Assembly (NCBI GenBank): GCA_015233235.1
Contig: JADFYD010000004.1
Coordinates: 1-40,215, forward strand
Direction of reading: 5' to 3'
Source: Candidatus Omnitrophota bacterium
GTDB taxonomy: Bacteria > Omnitrophota > Gorgyraeia > Tantalellales > Tantalellaceae
DNA length: 40,215 nt
Shown here: positions 19,050 through 29,045 of the stretch, piece by piece
How the letters are laid out: each line of letters opens with the position of its first letter
Position numbering within the stretch: position 1 is the stretch's first letter
Made by a program: the position numbers and the translations under genes
The notes under the pieces: generated by a model
Told to the model about the DNA's origin: nothing
The model's database searches: none
What the model saw: only the letters and a program-made list of their open reading frames with translations

Positions 19050-19517
19050 ATGGCGGCAAGTCTAAATAAAGTTTTCTTGATAGGGAACCTTACCCGGGAT
19101 CCCGAGCTCAGGTATGTCCCAAGCGGGTCGGCCGTGGCCAATTTCACGCTTGCGGTCAACAGGATATATAAAGACAAATCGGGCGAACGGAAAGAAGAAG
19201 TTTCGTTCATAAAAGTCGTAGTGTGGGGCAAGATGGCCGAGACGTGCGGAGAATATCTCACAAAGGGCCGATCGGTCATGGTCGAAGGTCGCCTGCAGTC
19301 CCGTTCGTGGGAAGCTCAAGACGGGCAGAAAAGGAGTACGTTGGAAGTCATCGCCCTGGGTGTGCAGTTCCTGGGGGCGAAAGGAGAAAAAGCCCCGGAG
19401 GCGAGTACAAGCGAACCGGCCGCGGAACTGGAAAGCGTGGACTTAGACGCGGAATTAGGAAAAACAGGCCCGGCGCGCGGCGAACACGGCGCGGGGGAAG
19501 AAGAGATCCCGTTTTAA
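19050..19517 (+). CDS. ssb: Single-stranded DNA-binding protein
   Basis: LNKVFLIGNLTRDPELRYVPSGSAVANFTLAVNR; C-terminal EEEIPF tip. Confidence 0.97.
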   Translation: MAASLNKVFLIGNLTRDPELRYVPSGSAVANFTLAVNRIYKDKSGERKEEVSFIKVVVWGKMAETCGEYLTKGRSVMVEGRLQSRSWEAQDGQKRSTLEVIALGVQFLGAKGEKAPEASTSEPAAELESVDLDAELGKTGPARGEHGAGEEEIPF

Positions 19518-19542
19518 CGTTTAACACGACAGGAGAAAACAA

Positions 19543-19857
19543 ATGAATGTAAGAGAAAGAACGGATAACACGAAAAAGAAACGCGGCAGCCAGCAAAAGA
19601 GGATAATCAAAAAACGTCCATGCCGTTTGTGCGGCGACAAAGTTAAGGATGTCGACTATAAAGACACGGATTTTTTAGGCAAATATATCTCTGAACGCGG
19701 AAAGATCATTCCTTCGAGGGTATCCGGCAACTGCCAGAAACACCAGAGGATGGTGGCTAACAGAATAAAAAGAGCGAGGATAGCCGCGCTTCTGCCTTTC
19801 GTGAAAATAAAACAAGGGGTGCAACGTGAACGTAATTTTACTTCAAGACGTGGATAA
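19543..19857 (+). CDS. rpsR: 30S ribosomal protein S18
   Basis: [41 protein letters not shown]. Confidence 0.94.
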   Translation: MNVRERTDNTKKKRGSQQKRIIKKRPCRLCGDKVKDVDYKDTDFLGKYISERGKIIPSRVSGNCQKHQRMVANRIKRARIAALLPFVKIKQGVQRERNFTSRRG

Positions 19858-20269
19858 ACTCGGCTCGATGGGAGCGGAAGTGAAGGTTGAAGACGGTTAC
19901 GCGCGAAATTATCTGATCCCGCGTAAGATGGCCCTTCTCGCGACGGCGGAGGCGCTGAAACTTTTAGAAAAAAAGAAAAAAGAAAGAGCGATCGCGGAAC
20001 AGAAGCTCAAAGCGGAATGCGCTGAACTCGCCAAAAAAATAGTGAAGCTTTCGCTTACCGTGCAGATGGAATCCGGCGAAGAAGAAAAACTTTTCGGGTC
20101 GGTAACCAGTGATATCATCTCCGAGGCGCTTAAATCCGAAGGGATGGAAGTAGACAAGAAAAAGATAGTCATTAAAGAGCCCATTAAAAAACTGGGTGTA
20201 TACACCGTTGGGATCAAACTTCATTCCGAGGTGGAAACAGAAGTTCGGGTTTGGGTCGTTAAAAAATAA
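19826..20269 (+). CDS. rplI: 50S ribosomal protein L9
   Basis: [39 protein letters not shown] start overlapping rpsR 3' end. Confidence 0.97.
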   Translation: MNVILLQDVDKLGSMGAEVKVEDGYARNYLIPRKMALLATAEALKLLEKKKKERAIAEQKLKAECAELAKKIVKLSLTVQMESGEEEKLFGSVTSDIISEALKSEGMEVDKKKIVIKEPIKKLGVYTVGIKLHSEVETEVRVWVVKK

Positions 20270-20312
20270 TTTTATTCGCGAAACTCCGCTTTTTAAGTTT
20301 AAAGTTTGAGCT

Positions 20313-21671
20313 ATGAACCACACCCAGAGCACAATTGAGAAATTGCCCCCGCAGAACGCGGAAGCGGAGATCGCGGTCCTGGGCGCTATGCTTCTGGATA
20401 AAGATGCCATAGCGAGGGCCATCGAGATCCTTAACGAGGACTGTTTTTACTCCGATGCCAACAGGAACATATTCAGGACCGTCATAAACCTTTACGACCA
20501 GAACCAGGGTGTTGACATGGTCACCATAACCGAATCTCTCAAAAAGAACAACCTTCTGGAAAGAGTCGGCGGGTCCAGCTACATTGCCGAGATCGCCAAC
20601 AGCATTCCGACAGCGGCGAATATAGAACATTACGCGCGCATAGTGCGTGAAAAACATGTTCTACGGTCGCTTATCGGTGCCGCCACAAAAATAGTGACCG
20701 AAAGTTTTGACTCCGCCGCCGAGGCTGACGATGTTTTGGACAGCGCCGAAAAAATGATCTTCGACATAAGCACCACGAAAAGGACCTCAAGCAGCATTGT
20801 TTCCATGAAGGACGTGGTCAGGGAAAGCATAGATCAGATCGATAAGCTTTACCAAAGGAAAGAGAATGTAACGGGCATAGCGACCGGTTTTCACGACCTT
20901 GACGTCATGACGGCGGGGTTTCAGAAGTCCGATCTCATCATAGTCGCGGGGCGCCCCTCGATGGGGAAAAGCGCGCTGGCGAGTTCCATAGTAGAATACG
21001 CCGGGGTCAAAAGCAAAGTGCCGTGCGCGATATTCAGCCTGGAAATGTCCAAAGAACAGCTTGCCCAGAGGATGCTCTGTTCCATAGCGCACGTGAACGC
21101 TCATAAAGTCCGCACCGGGTTTCTTTCGCAGTCAGATTGGCCGGTCCTGGTGGACGCCGCGCAGAAACTCTCGGAGGCGCCTATATTCATCGACGATTCG
21201 TCGGGCGTGTCGGACCTGGAACTCAGGGCGAAATGCAGAAGACTGAAAGCAAAACATGACATACAGCTCGTGATCATAGACTACCTGCAGCTTATGAAAG
21301 GGGCCCGCAGGATAGATTCCCGTCAGCAGGAAATTTCCGATATTTCCCGGTCGCTTAAAGCTCTCGCGAGAGAGCTTAACGTGCCGGTTGTCGCCGTAAG
21401 CCAGCTTTCGCGCGCCTCCGAGCAAAGAGAAGACCACAGACCCAGACTTTCCGACCTCAGGGAGTCGGGAGCGATCGAACAGGACGCCGACGTCGTGATA
21501 TTGCTTTTTAGGGAAGAATATTACGAGCCCACCGAAGAGAACGCCGGAGTCGCGGAAGTGAACATCGCCAAACAAAGAAGCGGTCCCGTAGGGACGCTAA
21601 AATTAACATTCGTGAAAGAGTATACGAAGTTCGCTAACCTTTCAAGAATAGACTCGGAGGAAGTTTTCTGA
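20313..21671 (+). CDS. dnaB: Replicative DNA helicase DnaB
   Basis: PPQNAEAEIAVLGAML; Walker A GRPSMGKSA; SLEMSKEQLAQRML; VVAVSQLSRASEQR. Confidence 0.97.
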   Translation: MNHTQSTIEKLPPQNAEAEIAVLGAMLLDKDAIARAIEILNEDCFYSDANRNIFRTVINLYDQNQGVDMVTITESLKKNNLLERVGGSSYIAEIANSIPTAANIEHYARIVREKHVLRSLIGAATKIVTESFDSAAEADDVLDSAEKMIFDISTTKRTSSSIVSMKDVVRESIDQIDKLYQRKENVTGIATGFHDLDVMTAGFQKSDLIIVAGRPSMGKSALASSIVEYAGVKSKVPCAIFSLEMSKEQLAQRMLCSIAHVNAHKVRTGFLSQSDWPVLVDAAQKLSEAPIFIDDSSGVSDLELRAKCRRLKAKHDIQLVIIDYLQLMKGARRIDSRQQEISDISRSLKALARELNVPVVAVSQLSRASEQREDHRPRLSDLRESGAIEQDADVVILLFREEYYEPTEENAGVAEVNIAKQRSGPVGTLKLTFVKEYTKFANLSRIDSEEVF

Positions 21672-24025
21672 TGAAAAAAAACTTTAAAAGAACGTCGTTG
21701 GCCCTTGTTGTTCTCGGTTTTGTGACGGTCCTCTCCGGTATCTGCGGCATTGTTTCTGCCGATGATACCAAAACCGTAGCGTCTACGGGGGAAAGGCGCA
21801 TTGTGGACATACAAGTGAAAGGCAATAATTCCGTCAGCACTCCCACGATCACGAATCGACTTAAAGTCCAGGTCGGCGACACATTTGACGAGACCGCCCT
21901 CAACAAAGAGTTGAAAAGACTGTACGCCATGGGCTATTTCAACGATGTAACGGTCGAATATGAGGACAACAAAGAAGGCGTAGTGGTGATCTTTAAGGTC
22001 ACGGAAAAACCCGTTGTAGTCGGAATAGAGTTCAGGGGAAACACGCGTCTGGCCAAGGGCAAGATACAGAAAAAAATAACTATCAAGGAAGGCGATCTTT
22101 TGGACTATAACGTCGTGTCCCAGGACGCGGCCAAAATTAAAGCGTACTACATAGAGGAAGGGTACCCGAAAGCCGATGTGCAGTACAGGGTAGAGGATGA
22201 GAAAAACGGCAAGGCAAAGCTTGCCTTCATAGTCAGCGAAGGCGAGACTGTAATAGTCAAAAAAATAAATTTCGAAGGTAACAAAAACATACCCAAGGCT
22301 GACCTGGCCGCCGTCATGGCCACTAAAACCGGTTTCTGGTTCATCCGCAAAGGCGCTTATGATGAGGAAAAATTTCAGGCCGACGTCGCCAGGGTGGCGT
22401 CTCTTTACAGAACAAAGGGGTACCTGGATGTTAAGGTGGACAGCCGCCTCGATTATTCTAAAGACGGAAAAAGTATGTTCATAACCGTGGTGATAGACGA
22501 AGGGAAAGCGTATAAAGTCGGGGACATAATCATTAATGGGAATTTGATAGTTCCGAAAGCTGACATACAAAAACTCATTACGATAAAATCCGGCGAGAAC
22601 TTTGATTACAAAAAAATAAAGGACGATATAGAGAGCGTTCGCATGTTCTACTATGACAAGGGTTATATGAACGCGGAAGTCGATATGGACCATAAGTATA
22701 AGCCGGACATCGACAAGATGGTCCTTACGTTCAATATCGAACCTCACGATATTGTGTATGTCGGCAAGGTCGCCATAACGGGCAACACTAAAACGCGCGA
22801 CAATGTGATCCGCAGAGAAGTGAGAGTATATCCCGGTGAAAAGTATGACGGCAAAGCCTTAAGAAAAAGCAAGGAAAGGATATACAACCTTGGGTTCTTT
22901 GAGGACGTGTATTTTGAAACGGTACCCACGAACGACCCGAATGTCAAAGACCTGAACGTTACGGTAAAAGAGACGAAGACCGGCGAATTCTCGTTCGGTG
23001 GCGGTTACAGTTCTATAGACGCGTTCATAGGGTTCGTCCAGGTGCGGCAGAAAAACTTCGATCTTCTGGATTTTCCGACATTCACCGGCGCCGGGCAGGA
23101 CCTGGTCATTCGAGCTGAAGCCGGGAGCAACAGGACAAATTATCTACTAAGCTGGACAGACCCGTGGATATTCGGCTATCCGTACCTTTTCGGCGTAGAC
23201 CTTTACCGCGAAGAACATAACCGTTCCGGACTTTCCGGATATGATTATGACGAACGCCGTACGGGCGCCAGTTTCAGGGGAGGAAAAGACCTTACCGACG
23301 AGCTTAATGCCGGACTGGTATACAACATAGAACAGGTGAACTTATCCAACGTACCGGACAATTCCAGCTCCGCGCTTACCGATGAAGTGGGGACGAACAT
23401 TCTAAGCAGCCTTACGGGAAGCCTGAATTATGATACGCGCGATAATAAATTTTCGCCAACAGAGGGTCTTTTGACGGGGCTATCTGTCAAGAATGCCGGC
23501 GGGTTCATCGGTGGGGACAGGACGTTCGTTAAAGGCGGAATAGACGGCGCGTATTATTACAGCATATTCAATAACATAGTCCTCGAAGTTAAGGGTATGT
23601 TTGGTTGCGGTACGGAGTATGGAGACTCGGATACGATACCCATATATGAAAGGTATTTCGCCGGCGGCGCCAACACGATCAGGGGTTATGAGCAGCGCGC
23701 GGTAGGTCCGAGAGACCCGAACAATAACGCCGCGGTAGGCGGCGACACGACGGCTATTTTCAACACGGAAGTTACTTTTCCCATATTCAAGAACATAATC
23801 AAAGGCGCGGTTTTCTACGATGCTGGCAACGTATGGGCGAATGCCGGACAGAAAAACCGTTCGGCTCTCAGGGAAGACAACGCGATTAAAATGGGCGCGG
23901 GTACCGGCGTAAGAGTGAAGACGCCGATAGGACCCCTGAAACTCGACTATGGGTACCCGTTAAGCGACAATTTTGACGACAAAAAAGAAGGACAGTTCTA
24001 TTTTAGTATGAGCCACGGGTTTTAA
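21671..24025 (+). CDS. bamA: Outer membrane protein assembly factor BamA
   Basis: POTRA repeats and C-terminal barrel FAGGANTIRGYEQRAVGPRD..., terminal FSMSHGF. Confidence 0.95.
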   Translation: MKKNFKRTSLALVVLGFVTVLSGICGIVSADDTKTVASTGERRIVDIQVKGNNSVSTPTITNRLKVQVGDTFDETALNKELKRLYAMGYFNDVTVEYEDNKEGVVVIFKVTEKPVVVGIEFRGNTRLAKGKIQKKITIKEGDLLDYNVVSQDAAKIKAYYIEEGYPKADVQYRVEDEKNGKAKLAFIVSEGETVIVKKINFEGNKNIPKADLAAVMATKTGFWFIRKGAYDEEKFQADVARVASLYRTKGYLDVKVDSRLDYSKDGKSMFITVVIDEGKAYKVGDIIINGNLIVPKADIQKLITIKSGENFDYKKIKDDIESVRMFYYDKGYMNAEVDMDHKYKPDIDKMVLTFNIEPHDIVYVGKVAITGNTKTRDNVIRREVRVYPGEKYDGKALRKSKERIYNLGFFEDVYFETVPTNDPNVKDLNVTVKETKTGEFSFGGGYSSIDAFIGFVQVRQKNFDLLDFPTFTGAGQDLVIRAEAGSNRTNYLLSWTDPWIFGYPYLFGVDLYREEHNRSGLSGYDYDERRTGASFRGGKDLTDELNAGLVYNIEQVNLSNVPDNSSSALTDEVGTNILSSLTGSLNYDTRDNKFSPTEGLLTGLSVKNAGGFIGGDRTFVKGGIDGAYYYSIFNNIVLEVKGMFGCGTEYGDSDTIPIYERYFAGGANTIRGYEQRAVGPRDPNNNAAVGGDTTAIFNTEVTFPIFKNIIKGAVFYDAGNVWANAGQKNRSALREDNAIKMGAGTGVRVKTPIGPLKLDYGYPLSDNFDDKKEGQFYFSMSHGF

Positions 24026-24050
24026 TAAATCAAAAAAAGGAGAAATAAAA

Positions 24051-24557
24051 ATGACGAAAAAAACATTGTTTGTTCTTTTGCTGGTGTTTGCGATAGCCGG
24101 GCTGTCGCTGCAGGGGGCGTTCGCCGAAGGCCAGAAAATAGGCGTTGTCGATCTCAGAAAAGCTTTTTATGATTACGATAAAAGCAAAACATTCGACAAG
24201 CAACTCACGGACATGACCAATGCTAAGACCGATGATCGCAACAAAATGGTGGAAGGCATAAGGACTCTGCGCGATGAGATATCGTTCTTAAGCGCGGAAG
24301 AAAAAGCGAAAAAACAAAAAGATCTTGATGACAAGATCAACGCTCTTAACGAATTTGATAAGAACGTTCGCCAGGATATACTCAACAAGAAGAACGATAT
24401 GTTCAAAGAGGTCATCGACGACATACAGAACGTGGTCAACAAAGTCGGCGCTGAGGATAAATATGATTATGTGTTCGACTCGCGGAGCGTTATGTATTCC
24501 AAAGGCGGAGATGATATCACCGCGAAAGTATTGACAAAACTGAACGCTAAGAAATAA
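24051..24557 (+). CDS. OmpH/Skp family periplasmic chaperone
   Basis: Signal peptide; IGVVDLRKAFYDYDKSK; coiled coil; C-terminal YDYVFDS; directly after bamA. Confidence 0.88.
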   Translation: MTKKTLFVLLLVFAIAGLSLQGAFAEGQKIGVVDLRKAFYDYDKSKTFDKQLTDMTNAKTDDRNKMVEGIRTLRDEISFLSAEEKAKKQKDLDDKINALNEFDKNVRQDILNKKNDMFKEVIDDIQNVVNKVGAEDKYDYVFDSRSVMYSKGGDDITAKVLTKLNAKK

Positions 24558-24580
24558 CGGTCATTTGTAGCAAACAGGGG

Positions 24581-24620
24581 CATAGGGACAGAAAAACAAA
24601 TTCTGTCCCTATGTATTTTT
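24581..24620 (+). terminator. Hairpin (AGGGACAG-type palindrome) followed by T-tract
   Basis: CATAGGGACAGAA aaacaaa TTCTGTCCCTATG then TATTTTT; 13-bp perfect stem. Confidence 0.65.
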
Positions 24621-24624
24621 GACC

Positions 24625-25467
24625 ATGTTCCATACAAATCAACACACGATCTCCGGCGACGCGGTTTTTTCCGGGCGGGCTCTCCAAAGCGGCCACAGAG
24701 TAAAAGTGGTTTGCAAGGGCGCCGGAGAAAATACCGGCATTGTTTTTTCGAGGAGCGATCTCCCCGGCAAGCCTTCTTTCCGTGTCAGTAACGCGTTCAT
24801 TTTAAGCGGGCCGTACAGGCGCAGTGTCGTGGGTTTTGAAAAGGCCGTGGTCCATACGGTAGAACATCTTTTAGCGGCGCTATGGGCTCTCGAAATAGAC
24901 AATATCATGATAGAAGTTAACGGCATTGAGATCCCGGGCATGGATGGAAGCGCGATCGAGTTTTATAAGGGTCTCAAAACCGCGGGGGTTGCCGCGCAAA
25001 GCGCCAAAAGATGTATTGTGCACATTACCGAACCGATCACGGTGGAAAACAAAGAGGCATCCATTTCTATAGTTCCTTCCGGGTCCTTCGGTATCTCTTA
25101 CCACATAGACTACGATATAGCGTCGATCCCTAAAGAGGATTTCACTGTTGAGTTCTCTAGCGGCACGTTCGAAAAGGAAATAGGGCCGGCGAGGACCTTT
25201 TGTCTTAAAAAAGAGGCCATGCTGCTCAGGCTTCTGGGACTGGGTAAGGGCGCAACATACGAGAACACTCTGGTGATGGGAAAGACCGGCCCGGTCAAAA
25301 ACACTTTGAGATATCCCAACGAACCCGTGAGGCATAAGGTGCTGGATATATTGGGAGATTTTTATTTGCTGGGAAGGCCCGTTGTGGGTAAAATTATAGC
25401 CAAGAAGTCTGGGCATAGGTTGAACGCGGAGTTGGTGAAGAAGATATATGAGAGATATTTGGCGTAA
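24625..25467 (+). CDS. lpxC: UDP-3-O-acyl-N-acetylglucosamine deacetylase
   Basis: FSGRALQSGHRVKV; TVEHLLAALWALEIDNIMIEVNGIEIPGMDGSA; RHKVLDILGDFYLLG; GHRLNAELVK. Confidence 0.96.
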   Translation: MFHTNQHTISGDAVFSGRALQSGHRVKVVCKGAGENTGIVFSRSDLPGKPSFRVSNAFILSGPYRRSVVGFEKAVVHTVEHLLAALWALEIDNIMIEVNGIEIPGMDGSAIEFYKGLKTAGVAAQSAKRCIVHITEPITVENKEASISIVPSGSFGISYHIDYDIASIPKEDFTVEFSSGTFEKEIGPARTFCLKKEAMLLRLLGLGKGATYENTLVMGKTGPVKNTLRYPNEPVRHKVLDILGDFYLLGRPVVGKIIAKKSGHRLNAELVKKIYERYLA

Positions 25468-25473
25468 TATGGA

Positions 25474-25511
25474 TGTCAGTCGTTAGTCGCTGGTCGTTAG
25501 TCGTTAGTTGG
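25474..25511. repeat. Period-7 array (CGTTAGT/CTAACGA family)
   Basis: CGTTAGT CGCTGGT CGTTAGT CGTTAGT at 25481-25508. Confidence 0.85.
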
Positions 25512-25536
25512 ATGGGAATAAACACAAGGAGAGGCG

Positions 25537-25995
25537 ATGAGTGAGAAAATTCTGGATATTAAAAAAATCATGGAAAAATTGCCGCACAGGTACCCGTTCC
25601 TTCTGGTGGACAGGGTGCTGGATTATGAAGAGATGAAATGGATCAAAGGCATAAAGAATGTCACGATAAACGAACCGTTTTTTATGGGGCACTTTCCCGG
25701 AGAACCCGTCATGCCGGGCGTACTTATGGTCGAAGCCTTGGCGCAGCTCGGCGGCATACTCGCGATGGCCGGACAGGAGATGAAAGATAAACTGGCGTTT
25801 TTCATGACGATCGACGCGGTAAAGTTCCGGAAACCCGCTCTTCCTGGGGACCAGCTCCATCTATTTGTGGAAGTCGTGAAAGCGCTCAGGCAGAACAGCA
25901 TAATCAAGGCGCACGGAGAAGTAAAAGTTGACGGCGAAGTGATCTGCGAAGGTGACATCATGTTCGCAATAATGGACAAAGGCGCGGCGAAATGA
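25537..25995 (+). CDS. fabZ: 3-hydroxyacyl-ACP dehydratase FabZ
   Basis: LPHRYPFLLVDRVLDYE; NEPFFMGHFPGEPVMPGVLMVEALAQ. Confidence 0.97.
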   Translation: MSEKILDIKKIMEKLPHRYPFLLVDRVLDYEEMKWIKGIKNVTINEPFFMGHFPGEPVMPGVLMVEALAQLGGILAMAGQEMKDKLAFFMTIDAVKFRKPALPGDQLHLFVEVVKALRQNSIIKAHGEVKVDGEVICEGDIMFAIMDKGAAK

Positions 25996-26792
25996 AGAGG
26001 ATAGGACTTGTGGCCGGGGGCGGCAGTCTTCCGGTAGAATTTTTGGATTCCGCGAAAAAAGCGGGTGATGAGGTAATAGTCCTGGCCATAAACGGTGTCG
26101 CTTCACCGATCTTGAGCGAACGGGCCGACAGGATATACTGGATAGAGTTTGGCGCGTACGGCAAGGCGATATTTTACCTTCTTAAACACCGCATAAATAA
26201 TATCGCTGTGCTCGGTAAGATCTCACGCGATCTTATACACAAAAAAGATACGTTAGATGAAGAAACCAAAAAAGTGATCTCCAAAATAGACAATAAAAGG
26301 GATTATTCCATTTATTCCGCTATAACGGCGAACCTTAAAAAGATCGGCATTGACATGATGGATCCGTCGGAATACCTGCGGCACTTGATCCCGTCGGCGG
26401 GGATACTTGGCAGTGTCCGGCCGGACGAGAAAACCGAAGAAGATCTTCTGTTTGGCTATGAGACGGCGAAAAAATTATCCGGTATGGATATAGGCCAGGC
26501 GGTTGTGATAAAAGACAAGACGGTCGTCGCGGTCGAAGCGATGGAGGGTACTGACGCCGTGATCAAAAGATGCCGCGAGATCGCCAGCGGCGGGTGTGTT
26601 CTGGTCAAAGTCGCGCGACCTGACCAGGACATGAGATGGGACATCCCGACGGTAGGGCTTGAAACGGCAAAGAACCTGGTAGACGCGAAATTTAAAGCGA
26701 TCGCCGTTGAAAGCGGTAAAATGTTCATTCTTGACAGGGATATGTTTGTTAAGACGGCGGATGAGGCGGGTATGGCGGTCAAAGCTTTCTGA
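25992..26792 (+). CDS. lpxI: UDP-2,3-diacylglucosamine diphosphatase LpxI (DUF1009 type)
   Basis: IGLVAGGGSLPVEF; GQAVVIKDKTVVAVEAMEGTDAVIKR; RWDIPTVGLETAKNL. Confidence 0.92.
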   Translation: MKRIGLVAGGGSLPVEFLDSAKKAGDEVIVLAINGVASPILSERADRIYWIEFGAYGKAIFYLLKHRINNIAVLGKISRDLIHKKDTLDEETKKVISKIDNKRDYSIYSAITANLKKIGIDMMDPSEYLRHLIPSAGILGSVRPDEKTEEDLLFGYETAKKLSGMDIGQAVVIKDKTVVAVEAMEGTDAVIKRCREIASGGCVLVKVARPDQDMRWDIPTVGLETAKNLVDAKFKAIAVESGKMFILDRDMFVKTADEAGMAVKAF

Positions 26793-27915
26793 TAAAAGAA
26801 ACGATAAAGGACGCGGCTCTTTCGGCGACGCCTTTTTCTCCGAGCGAAGTGTAGACACTTTTCAGGTTTTTCCGCATTTCTTCCAGTCTTTCGGGGTTTT
26901 CAAGAAAACTCAAGATCTCAGCGCTGATGTTCTCAGGGGTGGCGTTTTCCTGGAGTATCTCGGGAACTATCATTTTGCCGGCCACTATGTTCACTAAACC
27001 TATGTACGGTATTTTCATGACGATCCTTGAGATCACAGCCGTTAGGGGAGAGACTTTGTAAACTATTACGAACGGAGTGTTTGAGGCGGCGCCTTCAAGG
27101 GTAGCCGTGCCGGAGGCGATTAATGCGAAATTTTTTTCAGAAAGCGCGAGGAGTGTGTTATTTTTGACGCGGGCGACGTCTAAGTCTTTGTACCCGGACA
27201 AGATCTTGTCATAAACGGAACTATCCACGTTTGAGTTCTCGGCTAGAGTGAACTCGACCGGACGGGAAAATGAACCTTTGAGGAGTCGTCCGGAAGCGAG
27301 CATTACCGGTAAAAGCCCCAAGATCTCCTGTTTCCTGGAGCCCGGCAAAAGCGCCACATTCAGCGAAGAAGTGTTCTTGCTATCGGTACGTATAGCCAAA
27401 ACCGCGTCAGCCAGAGGATGGCCGGCCAGTTCAGCGTCTATACCGTATTTTTTCAGGAATTCTTTCTCGAATTCGAATAGCACTATTACTTTTGAAACGT
27501 ATTTTTTTATCGCGCGCGTCCGGTGTTCTCCCCATGCCCATACCTGGGGGATGATGTAGTAGACAACGGGAATATGTTCTTCGTGAAGATACTTGGCCAG
27601 ACGTAAATTAAAACCCGGGTAATCGATGAGTATCGCGAGCGCCGGTTTATTTTTTTTTATGGAATTGGCGCAGTTCTTGAACTGCGAGCGGATCTTATGA
27701 AGGTTTATTATGACTTCCCACACGCCCACAAGCGACAAATTCTTAATGTGCTCGATGAGCCGGGCGCCCTCCAGGCTCATGGCGTCGCCGCCGATACCCC
27801 AGAACTTCGTATTGGGCAGGGACTTTTTCAGCTTTGCGAGAAGTTCCCCTCCGCGCACGTCTCCCGAAGGTTCGCCCGCCGAAATGAAAATATTTGAAAT
27901 TTTGTTAGGATCCAT
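26779..27915 (-). CDS. lpxB: Lipid-A-disaccharide synthase
   Basis: IFISAGEPSGDVRGGELL; GIGGDAMSLEGARLIEHIKNLSLVG; IDYPGFNLRLAKYL; YYIIPQVWAWG. Confidence 0.96.
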   Translation of the reverse strand: MDPNKISNIFISAGEPSGDVRGGELLAKLKKSLPNTKFWGIGGDAMSLEGARLIEHIKNLSLVGVWEVIINLHKIRSQFKNCANSIKKNKPALAILIDYPGFNLRLAKYLHEEHIPVVYYIIPQVWAWGEHRTRAIKKYVSKVIVLFEFEKEFLKKYGIDAELAGHPLADAVLAIRTDSKNTSSLNVALLPGSRKQEILGLLPVMLASGRLLKGSFSRPVEFTLAENSNVDSSVYDKILSGYKDLDVARVKNNTLLALSEKNFALIASGTATLEGAASNTPFVIVYKVSPLTAVISRIVMKIPYIGLVNIVAGKMIVPEILQENATPENISAEILSFLENPERLEEMRKNLKSVYTSLGEKGVAERAASFIVSFIRKL

Positions 27916-27920
27916 ACAAA

Positions 27921-27948
27921 CTATGCCCTATGCTCTTTGCACTATGCT
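27921..27948. repeat. Period-7 array (CTATGCN family)
   Basis: CTATGCC CTATGCT CTTTGCA CTATGCT. Confidence 0.8.
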
Positions 27949-27952
27949 CGTG

Positions 27953-28894
27953 TTATTTTGCCCGGCTGTGAATCTTGTCCAATATGTCCAGCGCGACGCT
28001 CAGCGCTTCACGGCCTTCTTTTCCTGAGACCAGGGGTTTGGTTTTTCTTTTGATGCAGTCTATGAACGATTTCAGCTCTACCATAAGCGCGTTAGTTTTT
28101 CTGAGGCGTAATTTATTTTTTTTGAAGCGGTTAGATCTCTGTTTTTTGTAAATATACACCTCATGATCCATATAGTCCAGAAGGATATAGGACCTTTCCT
28201 GGAATATCCGGAGCTTCCGAACCTCTTCTTTTGTCACACGGCTTGCGGTTATGTCGGCGATAGTATTGTCCTCGAAAGTCAGCCTTACGTTCGCCACGTC
28301 CTCATGCTCCGATACCGTGCTCTGCCCGAAAGCGACAATACTTTTTACTTTGGAATTTACGAGCGCCAGAATGATATCTATGTCGTGTATCATGAGGTCG
28401 AGGACGACGCCGACGTCTTTTATACGGCTTTTATTCTTTATCGATCCCAGCCTTTGGCTTTCGATGAATTTAGGCTTGTCCAGAAACGGCTCCATAGCGA
28501 GCACGGCGGGATTAAACCTTTCGATATGGCCCACTTGTATGATCAGATTTTTCGCGTTTGCCAGCCGTATCAGCTCATCGGCCTCGAAAAGAGTTTTTGT
28601 TATGGGTTTTTCTATCAGGACATGTACGCCCGCTTCCAGAAAATCTTTGGCGACGGAATAATGAAGACTGGTAGGAACGGCTATACTAACCGCGTCAACC
28701 TTGCCGATCAATGCCTTGGGGTTCGCGTAATACGCGGTTTTATATTTTTTTGCCAGGTCTTTGGCCTTTTGCTCATTGATATCGGCGACGCCGACGAGGT
28801 CTATCCCGGCGCTTCTTTTCAGCAAGTGATACATCTTAGTGTGGTAAGTGCCCAAATGCCCAGCACCTATCACGGCGATCCTCAGTTTTCTCAT
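27953..28894 (-). CDS. Gfo/Idh/MocA family oxidoreductase
   Basis: RIAVIGAGHLGTYH N-terminal Rossmann; AVPTSLHYSVAKDFLEAGVHVLIEKPIT. Confidence 0.92.
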   Translation of the reverse strand: MRKLRIAVIGAGHLGTYHTKMYHLLKRSAGIDLVGVADINEQKAKDLAKKYKTAYYANPKALIGKVDAVSIAVPTSLHYSVAKDFLEAGVHVLIEKPITKTLFEADELIRLANAKNLIIQVGHIERFNPAVLAMEPFLDKPKFIESQRLGSIKNKSRIKDVGVVLDLMIHDIDIILALVNSKVKSIVAFGQSTVSEHEDVANVRLTFEDNTIADITASRVTKEEVRKLRIFQERSYILLDYMDHEVYIYKKQRSNRFKKNKLRLRKTNALMVELKSFIDCIKRKTKPLVSGKEGREALSVALDILDKIHSRAK

Positions 28895-29045
28895 ATAAGT
28901 CCTTCTTGTATCGTGTGATTATAGCACCGCAAGGTAAGCCTATCAAGGATTTTGCGTCTTTGCTCGACAGCGCGAGGAGCTTGTGTTAGAATCGATGGGC
29001 GGGTTTTAAACCCGCCCCATCGAACGTTCGTAACAGGAAAAAAGA

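Noticed and set aside
19826-19857. rpsR/rplI 32-nt overlap as a frameshift signal
   Set aside because: rplI has a good GTG start and S18 C-termini vary in length; ordinary overlap is enough explanation.
21521-22747. 408-aa minus-strand ORF antisense to dnaB/bamA
   Set aside because: Opposite to clearly coding dnaB and bamA; low-complexity His/Tyr/Phe-rich translation typical of a shadow ORF.
24625-25995. LpxC-FabZ fusion as in Bacteroidetes
   Set aside because: A stop codon, a 69-bp gap and a period-7 array separate the two ORFs.
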